DNA from: Coriobacteriaceae bacterium
GTDB taxonomy: Bacteria; Actinomycetota; Coriobacteriia; Coriobacteriales; UMGS124
Direction of reading: 5' to 3'
DNA: 64,000 bases
Assembly (NCBI GenBank): GCA_019421015.1
Contig: JAHZGC010000005.1
Span: 1-64,000, forward strand
The notes beneath the pieces were generated by a model. The model did no database searches. It saw only the letters and a list, made by a program, of their open reading frames with translations, and was not told the DNA's origin. The position numbers were made by a program, and so were the translations under genes. Shown piece by piece: positions 36,925 through 46,059 of this stretch (position 1 is its first letter; each line of letters opens with the position of its first letter).

Positions 36925-37236
36925 TTAAAAGCCGAGACCGGGGATGTTAAGGCCGCCGGTGATGGCGCCCATGCGCTGGTTGGCCACGTCGGAGGCGTTG
37001 CTGGAGGCCTCGTTCACGGCGGCCACGATCATGTCTTGGAGCAGCTCGACGTCCTCGGGGTCCAGGGCCTGAGGATCGATGGTGATCGACTGCAGCACGC
37101 CGTCGCCGCTCATGGTGGCCTTCACCATGCCGCCGCCGGCCGTGGCCTCGACCACGACGTCCTTGAGGCCGTCCTGCACGTCGGCCAGCTGCTGCTGCAT
37201 CTTCTTGGCCTGTTTGAGCATCTTCTGCATATCCAT
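36925..37236 (-). CDS. ybaB: YbaB/EbfC nucleoid-associated protein
   Basis: 103 residues: MDMQKMLKQAKKMQQQLADV, then VVVEATAGGGMVKATMSGDG and a C-terminal helix (DVELLQDMIVAAVNEASSN), ending in the glycine-rich GLNIPGLGF. The family forms dimers that bind DNA. It is in the conserved ybaB-recR order. Upstream lies the LuxR remnant at 37429 rather than dnaX. Confidence 0.93.
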   Translation of the reverse strand: MDMQKMLKQAKKMQQQLADVQDGLKDVVVEATAGGGMVKATMSGDGVLQSITIDPQALDPEDVELLQDMIVAAVNEASSNASDVANQRMGAITGGLNIPGLGF

Positions 37237-37428
37237 GGGGTTGGTTCCTCTCTCGTCGGCACGGTCGGTTCGGTTGCTCGGAACACTCTACCCGACCGGC
37301 GCGCGCAGCACCAGGGACGCACAGGGCCATCACCTGAAGGGCATCTCTAAAACGGCGGGGCGCATGGGATGCGGGCCGAACCTCAGGGCCACGGCTCGGG
37401 ACGGCTTTGGACACGCCCCCGCGCCGCC

Positions 37429-38124
37429 TCATCCCTCGTCGAGCACCACCGACAGCAGCTCCTGCTTGGAATGAACCCCCAGCTTCTCGTAGATGCGCTG
37501 GGAATGCTTGCTCACCGTGCCCTCGGTTATGAACAGCTCGTCGGCGATGAAGCGCCGGCTGCGCCCCTGGGCGAGCAGCAGGAACACCTCGGTTTCCCCC
37601 CATGAGCACAGCCATCACAGGGCAGAAGCACAGGATCACGATGACCATGGCGGCACTGTCAAAACGCTCGAGGCACAGCTGCAAAGCGATCTCGACGACG
37701 CAATACAGCACGAACTGCAAGCTGATCACCCGCAGGGGCGCCATGGGCAGCGTACGCACGGCCAACAAGATGATGGCCCAGGCATATACCTCACCGTAGA
37801 GTTCGGCATATTGCGAGACCACGTCGAGGTCGGACGCGCTGAGCCCCAGCCGCTCTCCCACGCCGGCGTACAGAAACCCATACGCCATGAAGAGCACCAT
37901 AAGCCCCGGCAGGAACCTGAACAGCAGGTTGGTGTTGAGGTTGGCGATGGTGACGTAGCACAAGGCCAAAAAGCCCGCGGTAGCAAGAACAGACGCCAGG
38001 GGGGAGAAGCCGGCCAAGGCGTAGTCGGTGCCCCAAAACCCCATGCTGCTCACAGCCCTCGCGGTGGCGAACACGACGCTCGAGGCCAGCAGGATACCGA
38101 ACATGACGGTGGAGAGCGGCTTTT
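37429..38124 (-). pseudogene. Remnant of a membrane LuxR-family regulator
   Basis: Minus strand. The 3' part (about 37429-37600) encodes a LuxR HTH in one frame: EVFLLLAQGRSRRFIADELF, then TEGTVSKHSQRIYEKLGVHS, ending at TGA 37429. The 5' part (about 37605-38124) encodes four or five membrane helices (FGILLASSVVFATARAVSSM, and so on to VILCFCPVMAVLMG) in another frame. The linker and the first HTH helix are missing at the junction, and the first half of the membrane domain is missing at 38124, where the next remnant starts. Two deletions therefore destroyed the gene. Confidence 0.75.
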
Positions 38125-38631
38125 AATGGCCTGGGCCTCCTCGACCGTCAACTCCTGGCCGGCGGCGCTGGCGGCGTTCACGTAGTCGAAGGCGTTGAAC
38201 CAACGCATGGTGGGGCACAGTACCTCGGCGGCCGCCTCCTCGGGCGTCCACAGGTTCATGATCATGTCAAAGCTGTTCTCGAGCGGGTCGTTGGCCAGGC
38301 CGTCGGCCATGCGGTTCAGCTTGTTGCGCAGGGCCACGTAGGCGCGGTCGACCACACGGCCGTCGGGCAGGGTGAGGTCGCAGTCGACGGCAGGCTCGGC
38401 TTCGATGAGGGCGTCAAGCTCCTCGGTGGTGGCACCCAGCCAGGTATCGCTCTCGCGCTCGACCGAGCCGTAGACCTCCTTGTGGTCGACCTCGCCGCCC
38501 TCGACGGTCTTGGTGCCGCTCTCGGAGTCGGTCAGAGCGGGCTGGTCAGCCAAGGCCATGCCGACAACGGGGAACGACGCGGCGCTGGCGGCCACAGCAC
38601 CCAGGAAGTTCCTGCGAGACATACCCATCAT
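38125..38631 (-). pseudogene. 5' remnant of a Tat-exported 4Fe-4S protein gene
   Basis: About 165 codons from MMGMSRRNFLGAVAASAASF, clearly related to the gene at 50981: shared ESGTKTVEGGEVDHKE, then LPDGRVVDRAYVALRNKLNR, GLANDPLENSF and LWTPEEA. The reading ends in the LuxR remnant at about 38124, so all ferredoxin-cluster Cys motifs are lost. The fusion by deletion to a LuxR remnant mirrors the LuxR-fragment/4Fe-4S order at 50318-52330. Confidence 0.75.
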
Positions 38632-38911
38632 GATGTTGGTCCTCTCCCTCTAAAACGTTGTGCTTGCGAACAGGTGCCAGAAAACTCCGGCGACCGCACG
38701 GCATATCGGCGCGGCGATTTGCAGTGTGCATCCGACAAGGGAGCAAGGCCGTCCCCCGTTCGCACCCATTTGGGAGAGAGGACCGCATGGGCAGGTGTCA
38801 TCCAAACGTGGGTTGACCGTGCGAGCGTGTCATCAAAACTTGGCAGTGGCGTACAATGGGCCGCTAGATATATGCGTCAGATTCGCACCCCAAGAGAAAG
38901 GACCCTTGACC

Positions 38912-39385
38912 ATGGCCATCGACCGCGCCCGCGCCCATCTGCGAGCCCTCGGTATGGAAGACCGCGTGATGGAGTTCGGCGTGTCGAGCGCCACCGTGGA
39001 GCTGGCCGCCCGGGCGGTGGGCTGCGAGCCGGCGCGCATCGCCAAGACGCTCTCGTTCGCGGTGGGCGGCCGCGTGGCCCTGGTGGTGGCCGCCGGCGAC
39101 GCGCGCGTCGACAACCGCAAGTTCAAGGACGCCTTCCACGCCAAGCCCAAGATGCTCGCGGCCTCCGAGGCCGAGGGGCGCATCGGCCACGGCGTGGGCG
39201 GCGTGTGCCCCTTCGGCGTGAACGAGGGCTGCGACGTCTACCTCGACGAGTCGCTGCGCCGCTTCGACGAGGTGTTCCCCGCCTGCGGCAGCCCCAGCAG
39301 CGCCGTGCGCCTCTCCCCCGCCGAGCTCGAGGCCTGCACGCAGCCCTGCACCTGGGTGGACGTGTGCAAGCTGCCGGGGGCGTAA
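38912..39385 (+). CDS. ybaK: YbaK/EbsC-type aminoacyl-tRNA deacylase
   Basis: 157 residues from the ATG of MAIDRARAHLRALGMEDRVM, with agaaaggac upstream and a TACAAT box near 38856; the frame is open further upstream but not protein-like. YbaK-fold features are present: EPARIAKTLSFAVGGRVALV with the conserved Lys, LVVAAGDARVDNRKF, and the late GVGGVCPFGVNEGCDVYLDE loop. Such proteins hydrolyse mischarged tRNA, for example Cys-tRNA(Pro). Substrate specificity is not determinable. Confidence 0.88.
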   Translation: MAIDRARAHLRALGMEDRVMEFGVSSATVELAARAVGCEPARIAKTLSFAVGGRVALVVAAGDARVDNRKFKDAFHAKPKMLAASEAEGRIGHGVGGVCPFGVNEGCDVYLDESLRRFDEVFPACGSPSSAVRLSPAELEACTQPCTWVDVCKLPGA

Positions 39386-39460
39386 AAGGCGGCAGGCGGG
39401 CTCCTCACGGGTTTCTCCCCCGCCCCCGTTTTGCTATCCTAGCCGACGCATCTGTTCGCC

Positions 39461-39552
39461 GGGCAGTTCGTAACCATCCTGCCCTGGGCGCGACCCCGCG
39501 CGCTTTGCCTGCTCCCAAAGCCCGCCTCCGCACGCCCTAAACCAAAACTAAG
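39461..39552 (+). promoter_or_regulatory. Possible structured leader of the queuosine-salvage-like pair
   Basis: Upstream of 39579 a hairpin GGGCAG-(12-base loop TTCGTAACCATC)-CTGCCC is followed 52 bases later by an A-rich tail aaaccaaaactaaggag. Both pieces recall preQ1-I riboswitch elements, but the tail is not adjacent to the stem as the class requires. I list it as a weak candidate only. Confidence 0.2.
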
Positions 39553-39578
39553 GAGACAAGGGGCCCTGCCCCGCCCAT

Positions 39579-40316
39579 ATGGCCCACACACCCCCCGCGC
39601 CCCCAGCGGACGCCATGCCGCGCTACAGCGCGATTGCCGCCAAGCGCCCCCGCGAGATCGTGCTGCTGCGCGGCAGCGGCTGCGTCTACCGGCGCTGCGC
39701 GTTCTGCGACTACCACCTCGACCGCTCCCCCGACGAAGACGCCAACGCCGCCCTCAACCGGGAGGTCCTCTCCCACGTCACCGGCGCCTACGGCGAGCTC
39801 GAGGTCATCAACAGCGGGTCGGTCTTCGAGCTGCCCGGATCCACGCTCGACCTCATCGCCGGCACCTGCCGGGCCCGCGGCATCTCGACCGTCCACTTCG
39901 AGGCCCACTACCTCTACCGCGACCGCATCCCGGCGCTGCGCGAGCGCTTCGCGGCAGACGGCGTCGCCCTCAAGCTCAAGCTCGGCCTGGAGACCTTTGA
40001 CTTCGCCTATCGCGAGCATGTGCTGCGCAAGGGCATCCCCGACGAGGACCCCGCCGTCATCGCGCGCCACTTCGACGAGGCCAACCTGCTCGTGGGGCTG
40101 CCCGGCCAGACGGTCGCCTCCATGGGGCGCGACATCGAGCTGGGTCTGGCGCACTTTGAGCGCGTCTGCGTGAACGTGATGTGCCCGAACACGGCGCCCC
40201 TGCAGCCCGACCCGCAGGTCGTGACCGCGTTCATGGCCGAGCTCCACCCGCGCTACAGCGCCGACGAGCGCGTCGACATCTTGGTTAACAACACCGACTT
40301 CGGGGTGGGGGCGTAA
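39579..40316 (+). CDS. Radical SAM protein, probably queuosine/queuine salvage (QueL-like)
   Basis: 245 residues. The cluster motif is SGCVYRRCAFCDYH near residue 36, which reads CX4CX2C rather than the standard CX3CX2C. Further segments typical of radical SAM barrels are ELEVINSGSVFELPG, TVHFEAHYLYRD, LKLGLETFDF and ANLLVGLPGQTV. It is six bases upstream of a YhhQ-type transporter gene. Radical SAM proteins in that setting have been described as QueL, which releases the queuine base from a queuosine nucleotide; assigning that role here is by context. The family is clear, the substrate is not. Confidence 0.72.
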   Translation: MAHTPPAPPADAMPRYSAIAAKRPREIVLLRGSGCVYRRCAFCDYHLDRSPDEDANAALNREVLSHVTGAYGELEVINSGSVFELPGSTLDLIAGTCRARGISTVHFEAHYLYRDRIPALRERFAADGVALKLKLGLETFDFAYREHVLRKGIPDEDPAVIARHFDEANLLVGLPGQTVASMGRDIELGLAHFERVCVNVMCPNTAPLQPDPQVVTAFMAELHPRYSADERVDILVNNTDFGVGA

Positions 40317-40322
40317 CCGGTC

Positions 40323-41039
40323 ATGACCAACGAACTTCTGCTGGCGGCCTCGGTCGTGTTCATCTTTGGCGCCGTGCTCGTGGCCTTTAGGGCCTTCGGC
40401 CGCTCGGGGCTCTACTGCCTCTCGGGCGCCATCATGATCCTTGCGAACATCGAGGTGCTGCTGCTCGTGAACGCCTTTGGCATGGAGCAGACCCTGGGCA
40501 ACGTGCTCTTTGCCGCGTCCTTCCTCATCACCGACATCCTCTCGGAGTGCGAGGGCAAGCGCGCGGCGAACAAGGCCGTGGCCATAGGGATGTTCATCTC
40601 GGCGTTCTTCTTGCTGCTGAGCCAGAGCTGGCTGCTCTACACGCCGAGTCCCAACGACTGGGCCGCCCCGGCATTTGCGCAGGTCTTCTCGAACACGCCG
40701 CGCATGATGGTCGCGTCGTTTGCCGTGTATGCGGTGAGCCAGTTCTTCGACGTGTGGCTCTACCACCGCTGGTGGGCCCTGACCGAGAGGCTCTGCGGCG
40801 ACCGCAGCCGGTTCCTGTGGCTGCGCAACACCGGCTCCACGCTGGTGAGCCAGCTCGTGAACACCGCACTGTTCACGCTGTGCGCGTTCTGGGGGACCTA
40901 CGACGCGGGCACGTTGTTCTCGATCTTTGCGTCGAGCTACGTCATCTACATCGTGACCTCGCTGCTCGATACGCCGGCGGTGTATTTGGCCCGGCGCCTC
41001 GACCGGCGACGGAAAGCAGGCGCGGCGCAACCCCGGTAG
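40323..41039 (+). CDS. yhhQ: YhhQ-family queuosine precursor transporter
   Basis: 238 residues with about six membrane helices. Family marks are NVLFAASFLITDILSECEGK and FLWLRNTGSTLVSQLVNTAL, then FSIFASSYVIYIVTSLLDTP. YhhQ proteins import queuosine precursors (preQ0, preQ1 or queuine) through the inner membrane. Coupled closely to the radical SAM gene upstream, it suggests salvage rather than de novo synthesis of queuosine in this organism. Confidence 0.87.
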   Translation: MTNELLLAASVVFIFGAVLVAFRAFGRSGLYCLSGAIMILANIEVLLLVNAFGMEQTLGNVLFAASFLITDILSECEGKRAANKAVAIGMFISAFFLLLSQSWLLYTPSPNDWAAPAFAQVFSNTPRMMVASFAVYAVSQFFDVWLYHRWWALTERLCGDRSRFLWLRNTGSTLVSQLVNTALFTLCAFWGTYDAGTLFSIFASSYVIYIVTSLLDTPAVYLARRLDRRRKAGAAQPR

Positions 41040-41051
41040 CCAAACGGGCAA

Positions 41052-41090
41052 CGGCGGAGAACCCCAACGATCACACGGGGCTCTCCGCCG
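41052..41090. terminator. Hairpin between the transporter and flavoprotein 7
   Basis: GGCGGAGAaCCCC pairs with GGGGctCTCCGCC. It has no strong T-run on either side, so it is a likely but unproven bidirectional terminator between convergent genes. Confidence 0.5.
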
Positions 41091-41119
41091 CAGGGGGGAA
41101 GAGTTTAGAGCGAAACACA

Positions 41120-41200
41120 AAATTGCTGCTACAAGGCGCGCGAGGGCGCGGTGTGCTGGGGCACATAAGCCCGAGCGCAACGCAGTGGCAGCAGTTTTGA
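41120..41200. repeat. Hyphenated palindrome, copy 1 of a dispersed family
   Basis: Outer arms TTGCTGCT / GGCAGCAG; then caaggcg opposite gcaacgca; then an inner stem with GTGTGCTGGGGCACATAAGC at the tip. The same ordered features occur at 52430-52533 and twice at 61205-61399. Confidence 0.7.
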
Positions 41201-41217
41201 GGACTGCTATAGGCCGG

Positions 41218-42981
41218 TTAGGCCAGCGCCTCGATCAGCGCGTCGGCCGCCATGAAGCCGCCCACAAACGACTGGCCCACGTCGCCGTAGATACCGGCGA
41301 AGGGTCGACCCGAGAGGTTGAACTCGCCGTTGGCGCCGCCGGCGGTGTGCCAGCCGGCATACAGGCCCTCGATAACGGCACCGGTGGTATCAACAACCTG
41401 CATGTCCTTGTTGATGCGCACGCCGCACTTGGTCGTAAAGATGTGGCCACCTATCTTGCAGCCGTAGTACGGGGGCTCATTAATGGGGATGAGCCACGAC
41501 GGATCGTACTTGTAGGAACCGACGTAGTCCTCGCCAACCTCGCAAGCGGCGTTCCACTTCTCGACCTCGGCCACCAGCACGCCGGGACGCAGGCCCAGGG
41601 CCTCCTCAAGCTCCTCGATGGTGTCGCACTTCTTGATGACGCCCTCGTCGACCATGATGTTAAAGCCGGTGTGCCAGTCGCGCTGCCACTCGGGAACGCG
41701 ATCGATGAGAGGATCGTCGTCGGCGACCATCTTGGCCACGCGGCACACGCTCTGATTGAAATAGTTCTGCTGCACCAGCTCGTCGAACTTGGAGTCGAAG
41801 CACACGAACACGCCGCCGCCGGGCTGCACGGAGTCCACGCTGCCCTGGTCGGTGAGACCGGTGCAGATGGGGCTATCGTAGCAGGCATAGGGGTAGGCGC
41901 TACCCTTGGACGAGAAGAACGGCACGCGCTGGCCCAGCTGGTTGATGCGCAGCCAGGGCTGGCGCACCGCCTGGTTGCCGTCCTTGTTCACGTGGGACTC
42001 GAGGTTGACCGCATACTCGTCGTAGGGGCCCCACCACACGCCGCCGTCGTAGAGACCCGTGCTGTTGTAACCGGCCATGTCGGCTCCCGCACCCTGGGCC
42101 ATGCGGATGACCTCGCCGTGGTTGTAGTCGGGGCAGGCGCAGTTGGCGATGCCGTCGACCAGGAAGGGGGCGTACTTCTTAAGCATGGCGCGGTTCATCT
42201 CGAAGCCGCCGGCCATGAGGAAGACCGCCTTGTCACCGCGGTAGAACGTGCCGTCCTCGGCCTGGACACCCACGACGCGGCCGTTGTCCACCACAAGGGC
42301 GGATGCCGGGGTCAGCGTGCGAATGTCAACGCCGCGCTCCACGGCGATCTCGGTGATCTGGTCCATCAGGTGGTTGTTGATGTTGATGGAATTGGTCTTG
42401 GTGACCTGGCCCTCATCGTACAGGGCGCGGTTCTGAGCAGGATCGGGGCCGGAAGGCACCAGAGCGCAGCCCAGGTCGTCGATCATCCAGTCGATGCACT
42501 CGGGGCCTTTGACCGCCATGGCGTAGAGCAGGTCGGGGTCGCCGGTGAGCTGCATGAACTCGTTGTTCAGATACTCCACGATCTTGCCGGGATCGTAGGG
42601 GAACGACGGCAGGGCCCACTCGGCCTCGTTGGCCTGGCGGTGGCCGCCGAAGTTCACGAAGAAGCCGCCGCAGCGGGTGGTGCCGCCGGTGAAGCCCATC
42701 TTCTCAAGGACGATGGTCGAGAAGCCGGCATCGGCCAGGCGAATGGCCGAGAGCAGTCCGCCGCCGCCCGAACCCACGATGACCACGTCGGCCTCGGCGT
42801 CCCAGCTCGCCGGGGGCTCGACCGGCGCGATGGGGGCCGCAGCCGCCTCGAACGCCGCCTTGGCCTCGTCGGTCGCAGCCGCCTCCTCGGCAAACGCCGC
42901 AGCGGGAATGCCCGCAACGGCGGCAGCCGTGGTCAGGGCCGCCCCCTGCAGAGCGCTTCTACGGGTGATACCAGAGCTCAT
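41218..42981 (-). CDS. Tat-exported FAD-dependent reductase, flavoprotein 7
   Basis: 587 residues. Twin-arginine signal GITRRSALQGAALTTAAAVA. A 30-residue Ala/Glu-rich linker leads to the FAD motif ADVVIVGSGGGGLLSAIRLA and EKMGFTGGTTRCGGFFV. No FMN domain. NHGEVIRMAQGAGAD replaces the usual GDGxxM motif and NQLGQRVPFFSSKG replaces GKRFxNE, so it is the most divergent of the eight. The C-terminus IEGLYAGWHTAGGANGEFN is also unusual. It is divergent from a LysR gene (43173), its likely regulator. Substrate unknown. Confidence 0.85.
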   Translation of the reverse strand: MSSGITRRSALQGAALTTAAAVAGIPAAAFAEEAAATDEAKAAFEAAAAPIAPVEPPASWDAEADVVIVGSGGGGLLSAIRLADAGFSTIVLEKMGFTGGTTRCGGFFVNFGGHRQANEAEWALPSFPYDPGKIVEYLNNEFMQLTGDPDLLYAMAVKGPECIDWMIDDLGCALVPSGPDPAQNRALYDEGQVTKTNSININNHLMDQITEIAVERGVDIRTLTPASALVVDNGRVVGVQAEDGTFYRGDKAVFLMAGGFEMNRAMLKKYAPFLVDGIANCACPDYNHGEVIRMAQGAGADMAGYNSTGLYDGGVWWGPYDEYAVNLESHVNKDGNQAVRQPWLRINQLGQRVPFFSSKGSAYPYACYDSPICTGLTDQGSVDSVQPGGGVFVCFDSKFDELVQQNYFNQSVCRVAKMVADDDPLIDRVPEWQRDWHTGFNIMVDEGVIKKCDTIEELEEALGLRPGVLVAEVEKWNAACEVGEDYVGSYKYDPSWLIPINEPPYYGCKIGGHIFTTKCGVRINKDMQVVDTTGAVIEGLYAGWHTAGGANGEFNLSGRPFAGIYGDVGQSFVGGFMAADALIEALA

Positions 42982-43172
42982 AGTGTTCTCCTATCCCCTT
43001 TGATGGCTCGACGCCGGCATGTTCCGGCTCGTGCGCCGCACCCCCTTGGTGCGTGCCTCAAGTTATACCGGAGCCCCCTTTGCGCCGGAAGTGCGGGGTG
43101 CCTTATACTCGCTGTAGGTGTTCCCTCACAACGGCAGGGCCGCATGCCCCGCGCCGAGGTCCCGGAGGCCCC

Positions 43173-44081
43173 ATGAACTTCAACCAGGTCGAGACCCTGC
43201 TCGCCGTTGCCGACGCCGGCAGCTTCTCAAAAGCCGCCAACGCCATGGGCGTCTCGCCCCAGTCGCTGATGCAGCAGGTGGCCTCCGTGGAGAAAGAACT
43301 GGGCTTCGAGGTGCTGCAGCGCGACAACCGGGGCGTCTCCCCCACGGCGGCGGGGGCGGTCTTTGTGGAGCAGGAACGCCAGGTGCTCGCCGCCCACCGC
43401 GCGGCCGTCGAGAACGCGCAGGCGGCAGCGAACCGCGCCACGACCCTGCGGGTGGGGATGCCGCTGGCCGTGAACCCGGCCTTCCTGCTAGGCGTCGCCG
43501 AGCGGTTTGGGCGGGAGTACCCGTCTGTGGCCGTGGTCCCCGTGACGCGCAAACGCTCGGAGATGCCCCGGGCCCTGGCAAACGGCGAGGTGGACGTCTA
43601 TATGGACATCGGCCGGCTCGACGCCATGCCCTACGTGGCCGAGGAGCTCTTCCCGGTGGAGCAGTACTGCGTGGTGAGCAGGGCCGACCCCCTAGCGGCG
43701 CTCGGCCGCGTGGACCCCGAGCTGCTGGCCGGCCGCGCCCTGGCCGTATGGGAGTCGCCCGAGCGCTACGACATGCTTGCAAAGACGCTGGGTTGCACGC
43801 CCGAAAACCTGCGCAACCTGCACCGCGACCTGAGCGCCGCGCTGTCGTTTTGCATGGGCGGCGGCACGCTGGTGACCAGCATCCCGGTGGTCCAGATGCT
43901 CAAGAGCACGCTGGCGGTGGCCCCGCTCGACTTGGACTGCCGCATCGTCTACGCCGCCGTGCACGCCCCCGGCGACAACCCGCTGGTGGGGGCCTTTGTG
44001 GACTGCGCGCGGGCGGTGGCGGCATCCGGGGACAACCCGTGGAGGCACGCGGCCCCGCATGCCTCCGATGACAAATCTTAG
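43173..44081 (+). CDS. LysR-type transcriptional regulator
   Basis: 302 residues from the ATG of MNFNQVETLLAVADAGSFSK, with a cggaggc site; the open frame upstream is not protein-like. HTH: SFSKAANAMGVSPQSLMQQV. The effector domain starts at TTLRVGMPLAVNPAFLLG. It is divergent from flavoprotein 7 with a 190-base control region between. Its final codons overlap a 24-bp repeat unit that starts at 44070. Confidence 0.88.
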   Translation: MNFNQVETLLAVADAGSFSKAANAMGVSPQSLMQQVASVEKELGFEVLQRDNRGVSPTAAGAVFVEQERQVLAAHRAAVENAQAAANRATTLRVGMPLAVNPAFLLGVAERFGREYPSVAVVPVTRKRSEMPRALANGEVDVYMDIGRLDAMPYVAEELFPVEQYCVVSRADPLAALGRVDPELLAGRALAVWESPERYDMLAKTLGCTPENLRNLHRDLSAALSFCMGGGTLVTSIPVVQMLKSTLAVAPLDLDCRIVYAAVHAPGDNPLVGAFVDCARAVAASGDNPWRHAAPHASDDKS

Positions 44082-44215
44082 CCGAGGGCGTGATTTTATT
44101 TAATATTATGATATTAAAATGTGTAGTTGGCAGCAAAGATGCAGCTCGTATGTGAACTAATCGAAAATTTATATCATAACCGCAAATATATCTACGCCCT
44201 CGAGCCAGATTTGTC
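44070..44215. repeat. Inverted pair of 24-bp units (GACAAAT ... GAGGGCGTGA family)
   Basis: Left-facing unit at 44070-44093 and right-facing unit at 44192-44215 (CTACGCCCTCGAG-CCAGATTTGTC). They flank a 98-bp very AT-rich centre between the convergent LysR and LuxR genes. The same unit family occurs four times at 55810-56042. Confidence 0.75.
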
Positions 44216-44296
44216 ATCCGGGGGCCGAGGCGATGCCGCGAACACGCACGTCGATGCGACAACCGGTGCTCCCCGGCGCGCATGCAAGGGGCCGAC

Positions 44297-45775
44297 CTAC
44301 CCGCGCGCCACCAGGTCCACGAGCTCCTGCTTGGTGTGGACCCCCAGCTTGCGATAGATGTTCTTGGAGTGGTACTGCACCGTGTTCTCCGAGACGCCCA
44401 GCAATTCGGCCACTTTCTTATAGGTGTTGCCGGCCACGAGGAGCGCCAGGACATCCTGTTCTCGGGTGGTGCAGCCGTAGGCCTCCCCCAGGGCCCGGGC
44501 ACGCTCAGCCGTACTCGACGCATCGGGCGCACCCGCCGTTCCCAAGCTCACAGGCTCATGGAACCCCCGCATGGCCATCGACGAGAGAAACACGAACACC
44601 AGCACGCCCAGACCGAACCCCATGGTGAGCGAGAGCGTGCCCCAAAAGCCCTCGTAGGCAATCGCAAACGAGGACACGAGCGCCGGCACCAACAGGTAGC
44701 TGATGCCGAAGCTCGCCACGGTGGGCACCACAAAGAGCAGCAGGAGCCTTCGGCAGCGCGCGGGCAACCCTCGCCCGGCACCCCCGAGCAACACCGACAC
44801 AAACAGCACGAGCGAGAAGCACGACTTGCTCGCCTGCATAAGGCCGGTCCCTAACGGCAACAGGGCCTCTCCCCAAAAGGTGGCCAAGAAGATGCCGCCG
44901 AACTGCACGACGCCCAAAACCGAGATCAGCAAGAACTCGGCGCGCTGCGTCTGGCCGACCGCCACCACGACCCCCAGCAGCCCCAGCGACAGCACGAGCG
45001 ACAGCGTGTCGCGAACCAGCGTGCTCGAAGAGGGAGCGTAGGCAACCGAGCCGGTGTTGATAAACCCGGTGGCGACGCTGCCCACCAAAAAGAACACCAG
45101 CACCAGTATATAGATGCTACGTTGGACGGTGGGTTCCAGACCACGGGGCGTCCGAGCGTCGACGCAACGGGCCTCCCTGCGCCAGCACGCATACCAGCAC
45201 AGCCCCGAGATGACCGGCGCACCGATAGGGCGGACGAGCGAAAGGGGCACCGGCAGGTAGGACAGGTACCCCACCGCGAAGCTCGCCGCATAGGAGGCGA
45301 TCGCCACCGCGAGCATGCGCCCCGGGCTGGGAACCCACCCGACCAGCCATCCTCCCCAAGCAAGGGAGAGTCCCACATAGGCCAGACCGAGCAATACCGA
45401 GCCAGCCCCGAGCACAACGGACCCCGGAGCCACCACGGCCACCGCGTTGGCCAGCGACGAGAGCGCGCACAGCCCCACCAGAGCAGGGGCCGTCCACCGG
45501 GCCGGCCGCCCTAAACCCGGCCAGCGGGACGACCCGGCCGCGGCGGCGATGGCAGCCGCAAGCGCCACCGCCATGAACAGACCCAAGGCTCCTTGGCTCT
45601 GAGCGGCGGTGGAAGCGCAGGTGCCGAACACAAAGCCGGTGACACTGTTGCGCAGCATGGGCCACCAAAACGCCATGCCTACCACGGCGCAGGCAACGGC
45701 CCACACGTCGGACGCATGAACCGAGGTCGGGGCCGGGCGGCCTTTGAACAGGGATGTGAGTCTCGTCGTATTCAT
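44297..45775 (-). CDS. LuxR-family regulator with N-terminal membrane domain
   Basis: 492 residues from the ATG of MNTTRLTSLFKGRPAPTS; the frame is open further upstream. About twelve hydrophobic segments (VWAVACAVVGMAFWWPML, and so on) precede the HTH: YGCTTREQDVLALLVAGNTY and NTVQYHSKNIYRKLGVHTKQ. It is divergent from flavoprotein 8 (46060), which it probably controls. Confidence 0.85.
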   Translation of the reverse strand: MNTTRLTSLFKGRPAPTSVHASDVWAVACAVVGMAFWWPMLRNSVTGFVFGTCASTAAQSQGALGLFMAVALAAAIAAAAGSSRWPGLGRPARWTAPALVGLCALSSLANAVAVVAPGSVVLGAGSVLLGLAYVGLSLAWGGWLVGWVPSPGRMLAVAIASYAASFAVGYLSYLPVPLSLVRPIGAPVISGLCWYACWRREARCVDARTPRGLEPTVQRSIYILVLVFFLVGSVATGFINTGSVAYAPSSSTLVRDTLSLVLSLGLLGVVVAVGQTQRAEFLLISVLGVVQFGGIFLATFWGEALLPLGTGLMQASKSCFSLVLFVSVLLGGAGRGLPARCRRLLLLFVVPTVASFGISYLLVPALVSSFAIAYEGFWGTLSLTMGFGLGVLVFVFLSSMAMRGFHEPVSLGTAGAPDASSTAERARALGEAYGCTTREQDVLALLVAGNTYKKVAELLGVSENTVQYHSKNIYRKLGVHTKQELVDLVARG

Positions 45776-46059
45776 GGGGCCATGATAGCCCGCACCGAAC
45801 CTCTGTGCCAGCCGCATGGGACATACCGCAAGAATAGCGGGGACACCGGCCGCCAAATTCTTCCCACATGGTTTATGTGGGGGCACCTACCTGGGGCTTC
45901 CTACGTCTTTTATGGGTCGCGCCACCGAGCGGCCCGAGGCATGCTGCGAGACGAACACGGCGTCGGCGCGAGCATTCCCGCCCGCACCGACGCACCGACC
46001 GCCTCGCAGCCTATGCGCCCGTCGCACCTGCGGCACACCCGTACAGAAAGGACCACACC
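45776..46059. promoter_or_regulatory. Divergent control region with two direct repeats
   Basis: 284 bases between the LuxR and flavoprotein 8 genes. Two related right-facing segments, TTCCCACATGGTTTATGTGG (45861-45880) and TTCCTACGTCTTTTATGGG (45898-45916), lie 37 bases apart and could be regulator sites. No coding sequence seen. Confidence 0.4.

Noticed and set aside
36947..38104. 385-codon single membrane protein
   Set aside because: The frame leaves the LuxR membrane remnant at about 37600 and then runs through the HTH part and ybaB in the wrong frame.
39461..39552. Firm preQ1-I riboswitch call
   Set aside because: The hairpin and A-rich tail are separated by 52 bases, while the class needs them adjacent for the pseudoknot. 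Kept only as a weak candidate.
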